64,000 nt of DNA from Monilinia fructicola (lineage: Eukaryota > Ascomycota > Leotiomycetes > Helotiales > Sclerotiniaceae). Shown here piece after piece: positions 1 through 11,884 of the stretch. The position numbers and the translations under genes are program-made. The stretch is from assembly GCA_008692225.1 (NCBI GenBank), contig VICG01000002.1:2957001-3021000 (forward strand). Direction: 5' to 3'. Numbering within the stretch: the stretch's first letter is position 1; each line of letters starts with the position of its first letter. The notes beneath the pieces are model-generated. The model did no database searches and had not been told where the DNA came from. It worked only from the letters and a program-made list of their open reading frames with translations.

Positions 1-396
1 TCTTGATATCTGCGGTCATCGAGGTGATCGTTTGCTCTGTCTGTATGGCCCGCGTTCGTACAGATTCGATCTTCCGAAATAGATCTGCCAGTTCCGACTT
101 TGCAGACTGCATGCGCTTGAGTGAGGAATCGTCATTGTATGCTTGAAGGGCCACGAGATTGGTGATGTTGCTGGACAACTCATCCTGATGAGTCTGCAAT
201 GCAAACGCCGTTTGATTTATAGAGGTTAAAGTCGAAGGATGTGAAAATATGGTGTTCAAGTGGTCAATAGGGTCATAATCGGCTGCGGGGGTGAGCGCTA
301 TCAGTGGGGATCATTGACTATGGTGTGGAAGTGAAGTTCGATTCGATTTGGAGACTTACATGCATCCAGTGATGAAGGTATTGATACACCATTCAT
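1..396 (-). CDS. VPS53: Vps53, GARP complex subunit (5' part, runs off the window)
   Basis: Vps53 is a core subunit of the GARP complex, which tethers endosome-derived vesicles at the trans-Golgi. Only the N-terminus is present. Exon 1 (360-396) encodes 12 codons plus one base starting MNGVSIPSSLDA. An intron (283-359, GTAAGT...CGCAG) joins it in frame to exon 2, which continues past base 1. Exon 2 reads DYDPIDHLNTIFSHPSTL, then a heptad-rich stretch with AKSELADLFRKIESVRTRA and TEQTITSMTADIK. This matches the conserved Vps53 N-terminal coiled coil as I know it (YDPIDHLN..IFSHPSTL..., ...ITSMTAEIK). The start is the only ATG that leads into this splice. About 105 residues are visible of a protein usually over 800. 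The 3' part lies to the left of the window. Confidence 0.85.
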
Positions 397-1082
397 GCTG
401 CAATTAACGAATGCTATGAAATAAATGAAGTTATGTTATTGAGAAGAGTCAGCAACTCAATATGATAATGTCCGAAGGATGTGTGAATAAACCAATTGAA
501 TATTGATGTGTGATGGTGAAGAGGGAGTTTATGTACTTTCTCTCTCATTGTATCCTGTCCTGATCCAAGTAGGTGGTCGCACTCACTGTCTATGCGTTCA
601 TCCTCACAATCCACCAGCCTCGTCAGCGCCACAGTGTACCTGGGCACGCAGTCAATGTAAGTTACCTAGGCACATACTCCGTAGAACTACATGGCAGCAA
701 TCATTCACCCTGACTTTGAGATGCAACAAACACACAATTAATTACAGGAAAATAAAGCCAAATCATGATGATATTTGAGCTCTACCCAAGTATTACACCA
801 ATGCCAATATGCCATTTTGAATCGCCTTGTTTATTATACATTGGTCCAATGTAGCATAGCGATGAGAACTCTTGTCTCAGTCGCAAAGTAATTCCAGACC
901 GCCACCCAATGCTGTTGCTTCCTTTGTCATTTCGTCATAACTCGTAATAAACCCCAGATACAGAGCCACTGAAGAGCTTCATTCCCCGAGTCCACATAAT
1001 CATTCATACCTTTCAATATTCGGCATAGGTTCGACTGGAAATTTCGCATTTCCTTGATCAATCAAGCTCGAACATTGAACAC
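397..1082. other. Intergenic gap between VPS53 start and chitinase stop
   Basis: This gap holds the VPS53 promoter (read leftward) and the 3' flank of the chitinase gene. Open frames here are short and lack coding character. No repeat, RNA gene or other feature was recognised. Confidence 0.6.
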
Positions 1083-2467
1083 TTATGAATCATGCAAAGC
1101 TTTAAATCCAGATGATATCAAGCTTCTGGGTCCTGACGCATCTGCTGTCCCTGTCCAGTAAAACAGACCCTGGTATATGTCAGCCAATGCACATATACTC
1201 GATAGCAGAGAAGTCAACTTACTCCTAGGCGCCTCTGTTTGCAGTACTCAGCCTTCATCTTGACCGTTTGTGGATTGTCGTAAGAGACCCATCCTCCGTC
1301 GCCTCCAGAACAGGAAGCTGAAACTGTGGTAGTATCGACTACCTCTTGAGTTCCCGGCCTTGGTAACAACTTATACTCGAACGTTCCCTCATCTCCACCA
1401 CAGCCCTGGTACGGGTGCCCAGGTCCTCTTGATTTCAGAAAGGATCTTCCATATACCGGGACTCCAAGTAGTATCTTCGAAGCTGGGAAACCAGTCGATA
1501 TAACATAATCAACAGCAGCACTTCCATTTGCTGCATCTGGTATATTTCCAGGGTAGAGTTGGGCGTGATGTCCTGCCTTCTGGGACCATGACCCAGAAAA
1601 GTCGTACGCCATAAGATTGATCAGATCTCTAAACCAAGAGGATGTGTCAGTATTACTAATCTTGGGAGTAAATGACCAAGAGATGAAAGGGTTTGGATCC
1701 TTGAGCATTGGTAGTGAACAATTTTCCTTACAGATAATCTTGGGCTTTATAAAGGTCAATATTTTGCAGTGCCCACCTCCCAGCAGGTAGAGCAGCCGTT
1801 AATAGATATCTTTCATCCGGCAAATGAAGCCGAACAGCAGCAAGGAGAGCAAGAAAATTTCGACCTTGTTCAGGATTTGATGGATGTTCCCAGTCGACTA
1901 GCTCAGTCAGTATAAGTTTTATCTGCCAGATACTCAAAAACTTACTGTCAATACCATCAAAGCCCGTTGCATCGATCAGACCTCGGACCGACTTGCCGAA
2001 GTGATCTCTTGTGGCAGCTGATGCAGCGACGTGCGCAAAACTATGGCTCGCTGCGCCACCACCTATAGAGATAATGAGCTGGAGATGCTCATGCTGCTGT
2101 TTTAACCGCATAAATGATCCAAGGCAGCCGGCGGCACCATCAACGGGCATTTGCATGTCTGCCCGTTCGTCACTCAACTGTTGTAGTTAGCAAAAGTCAC
2201 GAGCATTGCTCTGAGGGGCAAGAGACTAACAAAAACTCCCCCATCCGGGCCAACATGAGCAAAAGCGTAGAAGACATGGCTTATACAGCTGAAGTTCAGC
2301 GATGCGGGTGTTTCGCCACGATAGACTCGATAGTTGGGATAGTACACGGCGTTTTTATGCATAATGTTAGAGACACTCGCCGCGATTGATGGTTGAGAGG
2401 GTCTGCGAGAGTCTAGATGTGGCCTCGAGTTCCATGGTATAGGAGGAGCTCCGAATGGATATGACAT
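1083..2467 (-). CDS. GH18 chitinase (non-secreted type)
   Basis: Family 18 chitinases cleave beta-1,4-GlcNAc bonds of chitin by substrate-assisted catalysis. Five exons (2231-2467, 1946-2177, 1732-1897, 1223-1628, 1083-1169) join in frame to 375 aa. All four introns are GT-AG, and the intron 2 splice rebuilds the catalytic motif FDGIDIDWEHP (DxxDxDxE, the last E being the proton donor). Other family landmarks are AVYYPNYRVY (first strand), LIISIGGG (SxGG), LINLMAYDFSGSW (MxYD) and the C-terminal GGLFYWTGTAD. No signal peptide is visible: the N-terminus is MSYPFGAPPIPWNSRPHLDS. This fits the smaller intracellular ChiB/Cts-like fungal chitinases, thought to act in autolysis or wall remodelling. 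The promoter faces the long simple-sequence region shared with YTH1. Confidence 0.95.
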
Positions 2468-3120
2468 TGCTAAGGAGACACAGAGGAATGATTGTCAGTG
2501 AACGAAGAACCTGCGTGCCGCCCTTTTTCTAATATGGAGACCACCACGTTAGGACGGGAAGGAATGGAAAGAAGATAGATGAATAACTGGATCTGAGTTT
2601 GGTGAGAAAGATGAGGAGCTGCTGACACCTCTAGTGACCAAGACAAGCGTTAAGTATACGAATCTGATATATAGATTTCTCATCCAAGGCTGGATACAGT
2701 GCCTGAAGATGGAGATTCAAAATATCGGTGGTTTGGTAGTACATATGCACGAGAAATGACGATGGGAGAGATCAATCATACATATTCACTCAATCCACCA
2801 GCAGACTAGCATAGCTAAATTGTGGGAGTGCGTGATGTGGATCTATGAAGAAAGTGGTGTGGGGGGATGATAACTCTGTAAGGAAGTTCCCAGTCATGTC
2901 TTGATTTCCAAACCAAACTGCAAGACAACTAAGGAAAGATCCGAGCCTGACAGATACGGGTACTAGTCAAATTGGAGTGTACTGTATCAAGTGAGTTGAA
3001 TGCCGAGGAGCCAGGTACACTGAGGTACGATAGCCAGGTAGCCAGGTACTGGCAGGTAGCAGGGTAGGAGGGGAGCAGGGGAGCAGGGGAGCAGTTGTGT
3101 GAGCATGTGAGCGTGTGAGT

Positions 3121-3184
3121 GAGTGTTGGAGTATTTGAGTATTGGAGTATTGGAGTATTGGGGTATTGGAGTATTGGAGTATCT
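3121..3184. repeat. Octamer minisatellite (GAGTATTG)
   Basis: Eight tandem 8 bp units, GAGTATTG with single-base variants (GAGTGTTG, GAGTATTT, GGGTATTG, GAGTATCT). It lies in the chitinase/YTH1 divergent region and is preceded by G-rich repeats of the type AGGGGAGC near 3071-3091. Confidence 0.9.
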
Positions 3185-3600
3185 GGGCAAGTAGGCAGTG
3201 TAGTTCCCCCCCCTCCGATACAAAGACATCAGTGTGAGTGATGATGTATGGATAGTATATACCTAGGTACGCTCATATAAGTAGCTATAGGCTAGTGTCC
3301 CGCAAGTTGATCGACACTATCTAGCACACCAGAGAAAGGCCAATCAATATGGGCGTGTGGCGTTTGTAAAACAGACCGAATTAAAGCCAGTCCAGTCAGT
3401 AGGTAAGTATGTTTATCATTCGAATCAGTATTGAATACGACGGTATCGATGTCAGAGCTGGACTGGAGTATCGGGAAAATAATGGTATGGAACATTATTT
3501 GTGCCCGTGAGCTGAGAATACCTACTAGTCAGTTTTGCAAGAGCTTACGTTCACAGACCCATATATTTTCGAGTATCGTTATCAATTGAGGTTGGAATTG

Positions 3601-3676
3601 ATACTGATACTGATACTGATCTTGATCTTGATCTGGGTATGGATATGGATATGGATATGGATATGGATATGGATAT
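3601..3676. repeat. Evolving hexamer array (ATACTG to ATATGG)
   Basis: A hexamer-phased tandem array whose unit drifts along its length: three ATACTG, two ATCTTG, then ATCTGG and GTATGG, then six GGATAT-phase units (3641-3676). Because the period is a multiple of three, both strands stay open. They encode dipeptide-like strings (IW repeats on plus, YP repeats on minus), which explains the small frames here. Confidence 0.9.
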
Positions 3677-3837
3677 CCATGGATTCCATTTGCCACGCCG
3701 TTAATCGCTACCAATATGAAGCATCTTGCTGCAACTGTAATAACACTGTACTGTATCGGATTTGAAGTTTCCATTTGTCCACCTCAATGAACCTTCATTA
3801 TATTGTACTGTACTATACGGAGTATTACAGTAGCATC

Positions 3838-3888
3838 ATCCCATCCCATCCATCCATCCTATCCATCCATCCATCCATTCATATCCAT
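3838..3888. repeat. CATC/ATCC microsatellite
   Basis: A pyrimidine-rich run of imperfect CATC and ATCC tetramers, followed by CCCA-rich repeats near 3895-3920. It is one of several simple-sequence tracts in this promoter-sized gap. Confidence 0.8.
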
Positions 3889-5818
3889 CTATTCACCCAG
3901 CCACCCACCCAGTGGCACCCACTTACCTACATACCCAAATTGCAGCGATCTAATGCAGTGCGTGCTCATAGCCTCATCGGCTAAACCCTTAGAAACTAGA
4001 GGGGTCAAAATGAAGGGGCCAAGCTCAAGTGATGCGATTCATATGATGTTGCCAATGGAATGTGGGTTTGAAGTTTCCAATTACCAAGATTAACGTGCAA
4101 AGTTCGTATTCTGACTCGTTCATTGATCTTGCATGCGCCTTCATATTGACGCCAAAAAAAAACATCACCTATTACTGTATTGCCTGTGCAGCGCCAATGC
4201 ATCTTCAGGCATCGGTAACCAGTCTATGAATCTACGTTGGAATTATCTTTACCAACCCTATCCTTGCTGCATCGAATGTCATGAGCAATGCTGTTTGAAG
4301 CTTCAAGATATTTTTGTGGGTTTTTTCCCCCTTGGGCAAGGACAACTGGCAAAAATAGAGTAATGTGAGAAGGTATCTGTAAAGAATCAAGATGTTCATT
4401 GATATTCATAATCGCGGTACGTTTTGGGAAATAGTCCGAACTTCAACGCCTTTGAAGATTAGAACGTGACAGAAATGTGTTGTCGATGTATTGGATATAG
4501 GTCGTAGAAAAGTAGTGGAGGTAATAATATACAGTAGATTCAAAAGATGCAAGCAAGCAAGCAGCAAGCAAGCATGTGGATCGGATCGGTAAGAAAAAAA
4601 GGGAAAAAAAAGATCAGCAGTCATAGCTTCATAGCTTCATACAGTAGCTATCTATCTACAGTATCCGTGAAAGATGCTAGAGGCGTGCATGAAACATGAG
4701 GAGCCGGGTTACCTGCATGCATATTGAAGTATATCAGTACGTTGTACTCTGTACTCTGTATGTACTCGGTATATGAAGTATTGCTGCAGAAACACCATCA
4801 GTATGTTATAAGTCAAAGAAAAGATTTGTATAATAACAAGTAGGGTGATAGTGACTTCCATGGCATGTCAATTAATCCTCCGAGAGACGTTTCATAATCG
4901 CCATCTTGTACAATACTCTCATCATTCTGTGTCCGATCCTTTTCTTACCTACTTACTAGGTAACGCCAAAGCAAAAGAAGCTGTATGATGCGAATTGGGG
5001 AGGGTTAGTTGTGTAACACCTGGGCAAGATCAAAAGTACTTCCGGAGTATTTCAGGAATGCAAGACTTACAATAGAATGGGTACAAGTACAGTATGTATG
5101 CACTCTATACTAGTATTATGTATATGTACTGTGCTGTGCTGTACTGTGTACTGAATGCATTATACGAAGACAAGGATTTTTAGGTAAATATAATTGACAA
5201 AGACTAACAACAACCATTATTGCTCGATTATTGGTGAGGTGAAGGGTGCCCAGGTGGCTAATGTAACTGTGAGGACGGAGTAAAGAGTTTGTAATGTTGT
5301 TATCGCTCAATACAGTAGTAGATAATTTTGAGGTTGAAAATAGATCCACGGATAATAGTGAAAGAACCTCATTGATAGATGTCGAGATGACATAATAACG
5401 GCTTAGCTTGGAGGGGGTACGTAGTAATTGATAAGCCAACGCTAGCCACCTTAGTAAGCATATCACCATATGATTACTAATGCGCGAGGCTGTCAAGAAA
5501 CTCTCTTGGCGACATCATATCATCAACATTTCACTCAACCAAACACTCTCAATATATTCGAGTTGAAATTCGGATTTGGATATTGATTATCAATTCTATT
5601 TCTTCTGACTGCAGTTCCCATTAAAATACTCGGTCTAGCGTCCAGGAAACTCAAGGGAGAGAACGTTTAGCCTATTCAACCAAGGCCGGACACCATCACC
5701 AGATTCGCAAGCACTTACATATCAATCTGCTCAACTCCCTCCGGCAGTTCGCCTTGCATTTTCGTAATTGAAACTGACACCGCCGATTCTCGGCTACTCA
5801 TATAACGCATCTCCGACC

Positions 5819-6647
5819 ATGGCTGAAATTCTACAACAAAAACCCAGTGCTTTTGCAGCACAGGCTTCAGCTTCTGCGGCCCAGCAGATTCTAGAACATA
5901 AAGCTCCGGAATACAAGTTCTCATTCACACCATTTCTCTTTAATAACTTTCGCATGGGTATTTCACCTGATCGACCTACGTGTAAAGCATATCTTCAAGG
6001 ACACTGCCCTCTCGGTACTAATTGCCCTGACAAGCATGCTACCAATCCCAATAATACATGGAATTTCAACAATCTGGTCTGCAAACATTGGCTGAGAGGC
6101 CTTTGTAAGAAGGGTGAAACCTGCGAGTTTCTCCATGAATTTAACTTGAGGAAGATGCCAGAATGTAACTTCTTTGTAAAAAACGGGTATTGTTCTAATG
6201 GAGGTATGTTTGCATGGTCTGATATTAAGAGCTCCACTAACAAGTCTAGATGAGTGTCTCTATTTGCATGTCGATCCGGCCTCTAAGGCTGGAAATTGCC
6301 CGCATTACGATAAAGGTTTTTGTCCTCTTGGTCCTATGTGCTCTAAAAAGCATATCCGCAAGACTCTCTGCGAGTTTTATCTCGCTGGATTCTGTCCCGA
6401 TGGGCCGAAATGTAAAAAGGCACATCCCAGATGGCCTTCCGACTTACCAAGGCCAACTATCAAGGTCGAGAGAGATCCGGAGGAGGTTGCCGAAGAACAG
6501 GCAAAAATAAGAGAGAATGCGGAGAGAGAAGCTGACAGGGAAAGGGGATTTCCAGAGGGGCGACCTAGACAGAGATGGAGGGGTGGCTTTAGCTTTCGTG
6601 GAAGGGGCGGTGGAGGAGAAAGGAGCCAACGGGGACGCGGACATTAA
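5819..6647 (+). CDS. YTH1: Yth1/CPSF30-type CCCH zinc-finger mRNA 3'-end processing protein
   Basis: Yth1 is the poly(A)-signal-binding zinc-finger subunit of the cleavage and polyadenylation factor. Two exons (5819-6203 and 6250-6647) flank a 46 bp intron (GTATGT, CTAAC branch, AG) and give 260 aa. The splice restores the third finger, SNGDECLYLH. Five CCCH fingers are visible in the canonical spacing: about residues 55-73 ([19 protein letters not shown]), 88-106, 116-135, 145-163 and 169-187. The C-terminus is a charged helix followed by an RG-rich tail ([20 protein letters not shown]), as in filamentous-fungal orthologues. The start ATG is the first in this frame and gives the usual [10 protein letters not shown]-terminus. 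Confidence 0.95.
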
Positions 6648-7502
6648 ACGTGCGATTTCAGTACTCCACTCTATGCAACTTCAACATAGCGCTACGAATG
6701 CGGGGAACCTTGATTTGATTATGGATTACATATGCGGACTTCACAATATTATCAATTTGGAATTGTGGATTGGGCAAGTCCCTTCGCGCCCATCGAAATA
6801 AAGCCATTCTAATGAACCCTCAGTTTTAGAGATCAAAGAAAACGGGTCTTGTCATGCAAGGCAAGCTCCGTACGGCAAATTATGCAAGACACCATCTTCA
6901 TCACAACAAGGCTGAGACAAGATCAAAAGTTGGATACATAACAGCCACGTTATAAGCAGGGTATTGATAGATTCCACCAATAAGGCGCGATGAGCTATGC
7001 AGATATTTCCAGGGCCGGAACCCTTGATGATAGTTCCTTCCCGTTGATTGCGACTCTCTATTTGAGATAAATTAGCTCAACCACCGAGACTTTCATGAGT
7101 CTAGAACACGATATCACCTTCAGCCACAGGAGTAGCGGTGGGGTGATGATAGTTGTTCGGTAGTTTCAGGGCAAATTCGGGTTGGATCTAGTCGTGTCAA
7201 TATTGCAATGCAAGCTATATCCAAAGTGATCAAGTATGCGTGGACCAATCAATCTTTATCGCGGTGGCGCCTTTTTAGATTTCGAGAAGAACTTAAACTG
7301 GTATCGATGATGTAATAAATACGCATAGCTTGACTGTGTTCATGAGCAGAGATGCCTCCCCTGCGCCTGCTCATACTCCCATTCCCAAAGTGCAATATTC
7401 CAGAATTCAATCACTCAAACATATCTATCTTACTGGAAGCAAGGTGGTAACCCATCCAGCCCATCCCATATGTACCATTCCACAATCCCAATCTCATATG
7501 TC
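6648..7502. other. Convergent intergenic gap, YTH1 and DUF1776 3' flanks
   Basis: This is the 3' flank of two convergent genes. I see no supported gene, RNA or repeat. It presumably carries both terminators and untranslated regions. Confidence 0.6.
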
Positions 7503-9081
7503 CTAGTTCCCTTCCAAATCCATAACCGAAATGTAATCGCTTCCTGCCAACGCACTAGTATCGGGCGTGAGGGCTCTGCCTTCGGAACTAGTCGTACTTG
7601 AACTTTCGGGTATACTCGCATGAGCATCTTCTTCTGCACTTTCGTCTTTGAATTTTCTAACTCCCATCATCCATCCTACTAGTCCCCGAGGTACCCATGC
7701 CCCAATAAAACCATACACGCTACTTCCCATGCCCACTCTTATGACTCCGCCGTTTTGTCGTTCCATGGCGTCGAATACAGCATTGTGTAATTCTCGGAGA
7801 CTGCTTCCTTTCCCGTGACCCCCACCTATTGATCCACATCCCATTGCTGCTCCTACGTTTCCGCTATTGATCGCGGTGTAATTGCGAGAATACACGTGTC
7901 GGGAGGTAGGGTCCCAGTCTGAGCTGGTGGTAGGAGAGCGGCTGCGGTAAGATTGTAGTTGATTCTTAGGGCCGAAGAAAGAGAAATCAAAAAGTTCCGA
8001 GTTGTAGGTTGATAACGGGAATGGAAAGGGGAGAAAGCTCGGATGTGAGAGTTTGGGTGAATGTTTTGAGGAAAGATATGGTGGAGGATTCAGGGGCATG
8101 GAATGCGGGGGACAGAGAGGGTATGATATTGGGGGTGAGGACGAGCACGGAGGGCTTTGGGGCATTAAGGCCGCTACTAAGCCCCTGGAATGGTAGCTGT
8201 GTGAGGAGAGGAAGGAAATTCTGAAGTGTAAGAATAGGATTTAATAGACGAGTATTGAGCAAGTCCGATAAAGCTGATGCGGATAATGTGGCGATGGGAG
8301 AGGACGGATAGGTAAGCGAAGGGATGAGAATAAGAGATCGAAATATCAAGTTATGAGTTTTACCGCCTTGAAAAGGAGAATGTGGTGCTCGCAGGTGTGC
8401 GATGAATCTATCGATTGCAGCGGAGGCGCTGGACGGCTAAACTGATATTAGTTTACAAATCTTGGGTGAGAATGGACCCAAACTCACATCAACAATATCA
8501 ATCATCAAAGGTTTGATATCTTGTCTGGCTTCGTTCTGTACCAGAACTTCATCCTCTATCGTATTACATACGATATAAACAATAAAGCCCTTGCGCTCCA
8601 AATCCAATGAGATTGATCTTGTTATTGGTTCCGAAGGAGATCCTGCAATAACCACCACTTCTTGTCTAGCCCCAGTCGCAGCCCGCTTAGCTCTGCGCTT
8701 CTTACGGTAGTTTGACTTTCTCTTAGTGACATAGTATGTCACTCCACCGAGTACTATGATAATAGCTCCTGTAAGAAGCTTGTTCTTTGATACCCATTGT
8801 TCAATCCGGGTGTATACTGGTGCCGATGGTATCCGAGCTGGCGGCGGTGGTCTTGGACGTGCAGATGGAGGAATCCATTCAGCAGAGGCAAGAGACACTC
8901 TTATTGATGCAGCTACTCTTTCGATGTGTCTTTCGACATATTCTGCAACATCATTGCTATATCTCTTGACATCATTTGGTACGGAGGACAGCTACCAAAA
9001 CACGGTTATTAGTTGCTATACAGACTTTAAGAACTAGAGTTTACATACAATGTCCAAGAACACTTGATCATCCGCAGACAT
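7503..9081 (-). CDS. DUF1776-family membrane-anchored protein, with a one-base frameshift
   Basis: This is a fungal DUF1776 protein (short-chain-dehydrogenase-like fold, function not established). Exons are 9049-9081, 8488-8991 and 7503-8436, with introns 8992-9048 and 8437-8487, both GT-AG. The N-terminus is MSADDQVFLDI. It is followed by a proline-rich stretch, one transmembrane segment (NKLLTGAIIIVLGGVTYYV), a basic K/R run, and a nucleotide-fold start (EVVVIAGSPSEPITRSISLD). Within exon 3 the frame changes at a run of five T on the minus strand (five A on plus, about 7989-7993). Upstream reads ...VINLQLGTF and downstream ...DFSFFGPKNQLQ; removing one T would rejoin them. Exon 3 length (934 nt) is one base too many for an open frame. 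An assembly indel is the simplest explanation; a real mutation is possible. The gene shares its promoter with WSS1, split by a transposon-like element. Confidence 0.85.
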
Positions 9082-9248
9082 GTTGAATAAACTTTCTGAT
9101 AAAATGTAGGTAATTACTTGAAGCTCTTGTTGACTTTTGATGCGGAAACTTGCTTGAAGTGTGGGGAAGCTCGGTCGATTCTAGTTCTATCATAGTTCGA
9201 AACTATAATAGAACTATGAATCAGCCTTGTCTTATCAATCTTATCTTA

Positions 9249-10261
9249 GAAGGTTCCATGGGCCAACTGAACACATTAGCCAACTAAACGCGCTAAACCC
9301 TTTTAATCAATATACTGGCAATATTTTATTCTCAAAGGTACATGTAACTTTAATACTTTATTATCGTAATATATATTTTTATAATATTAATAATTAAATA
9401 ATCTACTTTTTTTATTAATATAATTATTAAAAACTATTAAAAATAATTTATAAAACTTTTAAAAAGATATAATATTAAATCTTATTATTTTTTTAAATAT
9501 TAATAAAGTTTATAAACTATTATATATAAAACGCTTGATTTCTTAAAATTAAAATTATTAATAAATAATTTATTATCTATTTTAAAACATAAATTTAAAG
9601 GATAGATTTTTTAAAAGATGATTTTTAAAAATTATAAATAACTTATAATATATTACTAATAAAATATTATAGATATTTTATAGTATATTATTAATAAAAT
9701 TCTATAAAATAAAGGATATTTATGATTTTAAAAGTTTAATTAATAGTATATTTTTTACTTTTATTTTTATTTTTTATTAAAAAGTTTTCTAATAATTTTA
9801 TAAAATTTATTTATTATTAATTAATATATAATTATTTTTTTAAAAAAAATAATATCTTTTATATTATTTCTTAAATTTAATATAATATAAAGCTATATAT
9901 TCTTTTATTTAAGAATATTAAAAATATTTATACGCTATAATAAATTCTTAAAATAATCTTTATTAGTATTAAATAAATTAAAAAAGAATATATATATTTA
10001 AAAAAAAGAATTATTAGTTATAAATTAATATTATTGATATAATTTAAATAGGTATACTTATAAAAATTAATAAAATTTATTAATAAATATATAAAGATTT
10101 ATACGTAATTATTCAATAGATATAATCATTATGTTCAAATTTAATATTAAATATAATAATAGAATAATAATGGAAATAGAGGTTTACGATTGAAAAGCGG
10201 TGATCCAATTAGGTTAGATTGTTTAGTTGTCCAGTGTGTTCAGTTGGCCCGTGGAACCTTC
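9249..10261. mobile_element. Degraded AT-rich DNA transposon with TIRs and TA target duplication
   Basis: The two ends are inverted repeats. The left begins GAAGGTTCCATGGGCCAACT and the reverse complement of the right begins GAAGGTTCCACGGGCCAACT. Similarity continues through GAACACA and CAACTAAAC, about 45 bp in all. A TA dinucleotide flanks both sides (9247-9248 and 10262-10263), the hallmark of Tc1/mariner/pogo (Fot1-like) insertion. The 0.9 kb interior is extremely AT-rich with no coding frame left, as expected after repeat-induced point mutation, although an originally AT-rich non-autonomous element is possible. It occupies most of the 1.45 kb between the divergent DUF1776 and WSS1 starts. 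Confidence 0.85.
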
Positions 10262-10526
10262 TATAGCCAATAGTTCTGCGTGCCCCGCGGCTGCTTATCT
10301 TTGGACGCAGGATGCAGTGCGGCCAGCCTCATCATTCGCCTTTTCGATTACACGATACAAGTAGAAGACTTTCCATGGCTGATAAATCCTCTCGTAATTT
10401 CTAGATCCCTTGATTTGAGACTCTTCCTCAATATAAATCATTCAGTCGCAAATTTTGAGCTTGTGGTTCTGCTGATACCATCCAAATAGGTTTTAGAAGC
10501 TCACTTTTACTACCTCGTACTTGAAA

Positions 10527-11884
10527 ATGTCTACCAGTACTGAACGCGATGCCCTTATATCGTCATATTCTCACTTAAAAACGCAAAAACGAGAATCCGA
10601 AGCTCTTTTTACCCTTCGGAAAGTTGCTTCTTTGGTCAAACCTATCATGAGAGCACGCAACTGGCGTGTGGGTACTTTGACAGAATTTTACCCAAGTCAA
10701 CAAAATCTACTAGGTATCCCAACTTGCTCTTAAAATACACAGTAGCGAAGACCTAACTCAGAGAAACAGGCCTTAATGTAAACAGAGGACAGAGAATATG
10801 TCTACGACTGAGATATCCAGGAGACCAAAATCAGTTTCTGCCGATGGAAGAGGTGGTCGATACAATGCTCCATGAATTATGCCACAACGAAATTGGACCT
10901 CACACCCAGGAATTCCATGCTTTATGGGATCAATTACGGAAGGAGCATGATGGGTTGAAATCTAAGGGATATACTGGAGAAGGTTTCTTGTCTGAAGGAA
11001 AGAGCTTGGGCGGCCGAAAGGTGCCACGACATGAGGCTAGACGTCTTGCCCGAATCGCCGCAGAGAAACGACAGAACGGGTTGAAAGGTTCTGATCAAAA
11101 GCTGGGAGGCCGACCAATTCCATATGGCACCGATATTCGCAAAGTTATCGTGGATGCGATCGAACGTCGAAACAAAGTTCTAAAGGGTTGTGGAGAGAGC
11201 AGGATGAATCCTATCGAGATTAAAGACTTAGCAGATGAAGCTACACAAAATGGATTCAAGACCCAAGCGGAGGAGGACCAAGCTAATGAGATGGCCATTG
11301 CTCAAGCTATGTGGGAGCTTGTTCAAGAAGATCAGAAAATGGAGTATGGGGATCTATATGTTCCTCCATCAGTCCAGAACCCAGCAGGAAATGGCGGTGG
11401 TAATGTAGGTGGGCAACTATCGGCTAAAAAGCCTCAATCTTCATATAAACAACCTCCACCTAAACAAGCCTCAACCCCGAGTTTGAACTCGGCTGGAATG
11501 GGAATACCTAGGCAGCCTTTGGGTCATGTAAGTCGCTTAGTCCTCGAAAGTTCGAATAAAATATCAAAACCATCTCCAAGGCCAAAGGATACTCAAAATG
11601 AGCCAGCACAAGGACCAGTATACCCGGTACCAGTTTTGACAGGGTGGACATGTACTATATGTACGCTTCACAATCCAATCGAGTTTTTGTGCTGTGATGC
11701 TTGCACTACCGAAAGGCCCGAGAGTATCACGAAACAGATTGCCCTGAACGCCCAAAAGAAAGCTTCGGCTACAAAGCCATCTGCATCACAGCAACTAATG
11801 TGGACTTGTCGATGGTGCAGTACTAAAATGGACAATCAATGGTGGACTTGTTCTACCTGTGGTAAAATGAAAGAAAGTTCTTGA
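10527..11884 (+). CDS. WSS1: Wss1-type DNA-protein crosslink repair metalloprotease
   Basis: Wss1/SPRTN-like proteases digest proteins covalently trapped on DNA and process SUMO-modified targets in the nucleus. Exon 1 (10527-10713) and exon 2 (10770-11884) surround a 56 bp GT-AG intron with a CTAAC branch, giving 433 aa. The WLM domain spans about residues 1-200 and carries the zinc-protease motif HELCHNEIGPH (H97, E98, H101, H107). Two RanBP2-type zinc fingers lie near the C-terminus: GWTCTICTLHNPIEFLCCDA (about 352) and WTCRWCSTKMDNQWWTCSTC (about 410). The linker between is Pro/Ser-rich. The start is the ATG directly giving MSTSTERDAL; an upstream in-frame TTG is not needed. The promoter contains the TIR element ending 266 bp upstream. 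Confidence 0.93.

Larger units (their letters stand above)
2468..5818. other. Long divergent intergenic region between chitinase and YTH1
   Basis: These 3.35 kb separate two divergently transcribed genes and must carry both promoters. The stretch is dense in short tandem repeats: an octamer array at 3121-3184, a hexamer array at 3601-3676, ATCC-type repeats near 3840-3880, CAAG repeats near 4553-4575 and GTACTGT-rich sequence near 4740-4770 and 5085-5150. Open frames inside it, including a 126-codon minus frame at 5116-5496, look like chance frames. No protein domain was recognised. Confidence 0.6.

Noticed and set aside
3529..3774. Frames encoding IW or YP dipeptide strings
   Set aside because: They are products of the hexamer array at 3601-3676, open on both strands.
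5116..5496. 126-codon minus-strand open frame in the YTH1 upstream region
   Set aside because: No domain, no splice context, and it lies in simple-sequence-rich intergenic DNA; a chance frame fits better.
7980..8000. An intron to explain the DUF1776 frame change
   Set aside because: No GT-AG pair with a branch site spans the point, and family-like residues are continuous on both sides.
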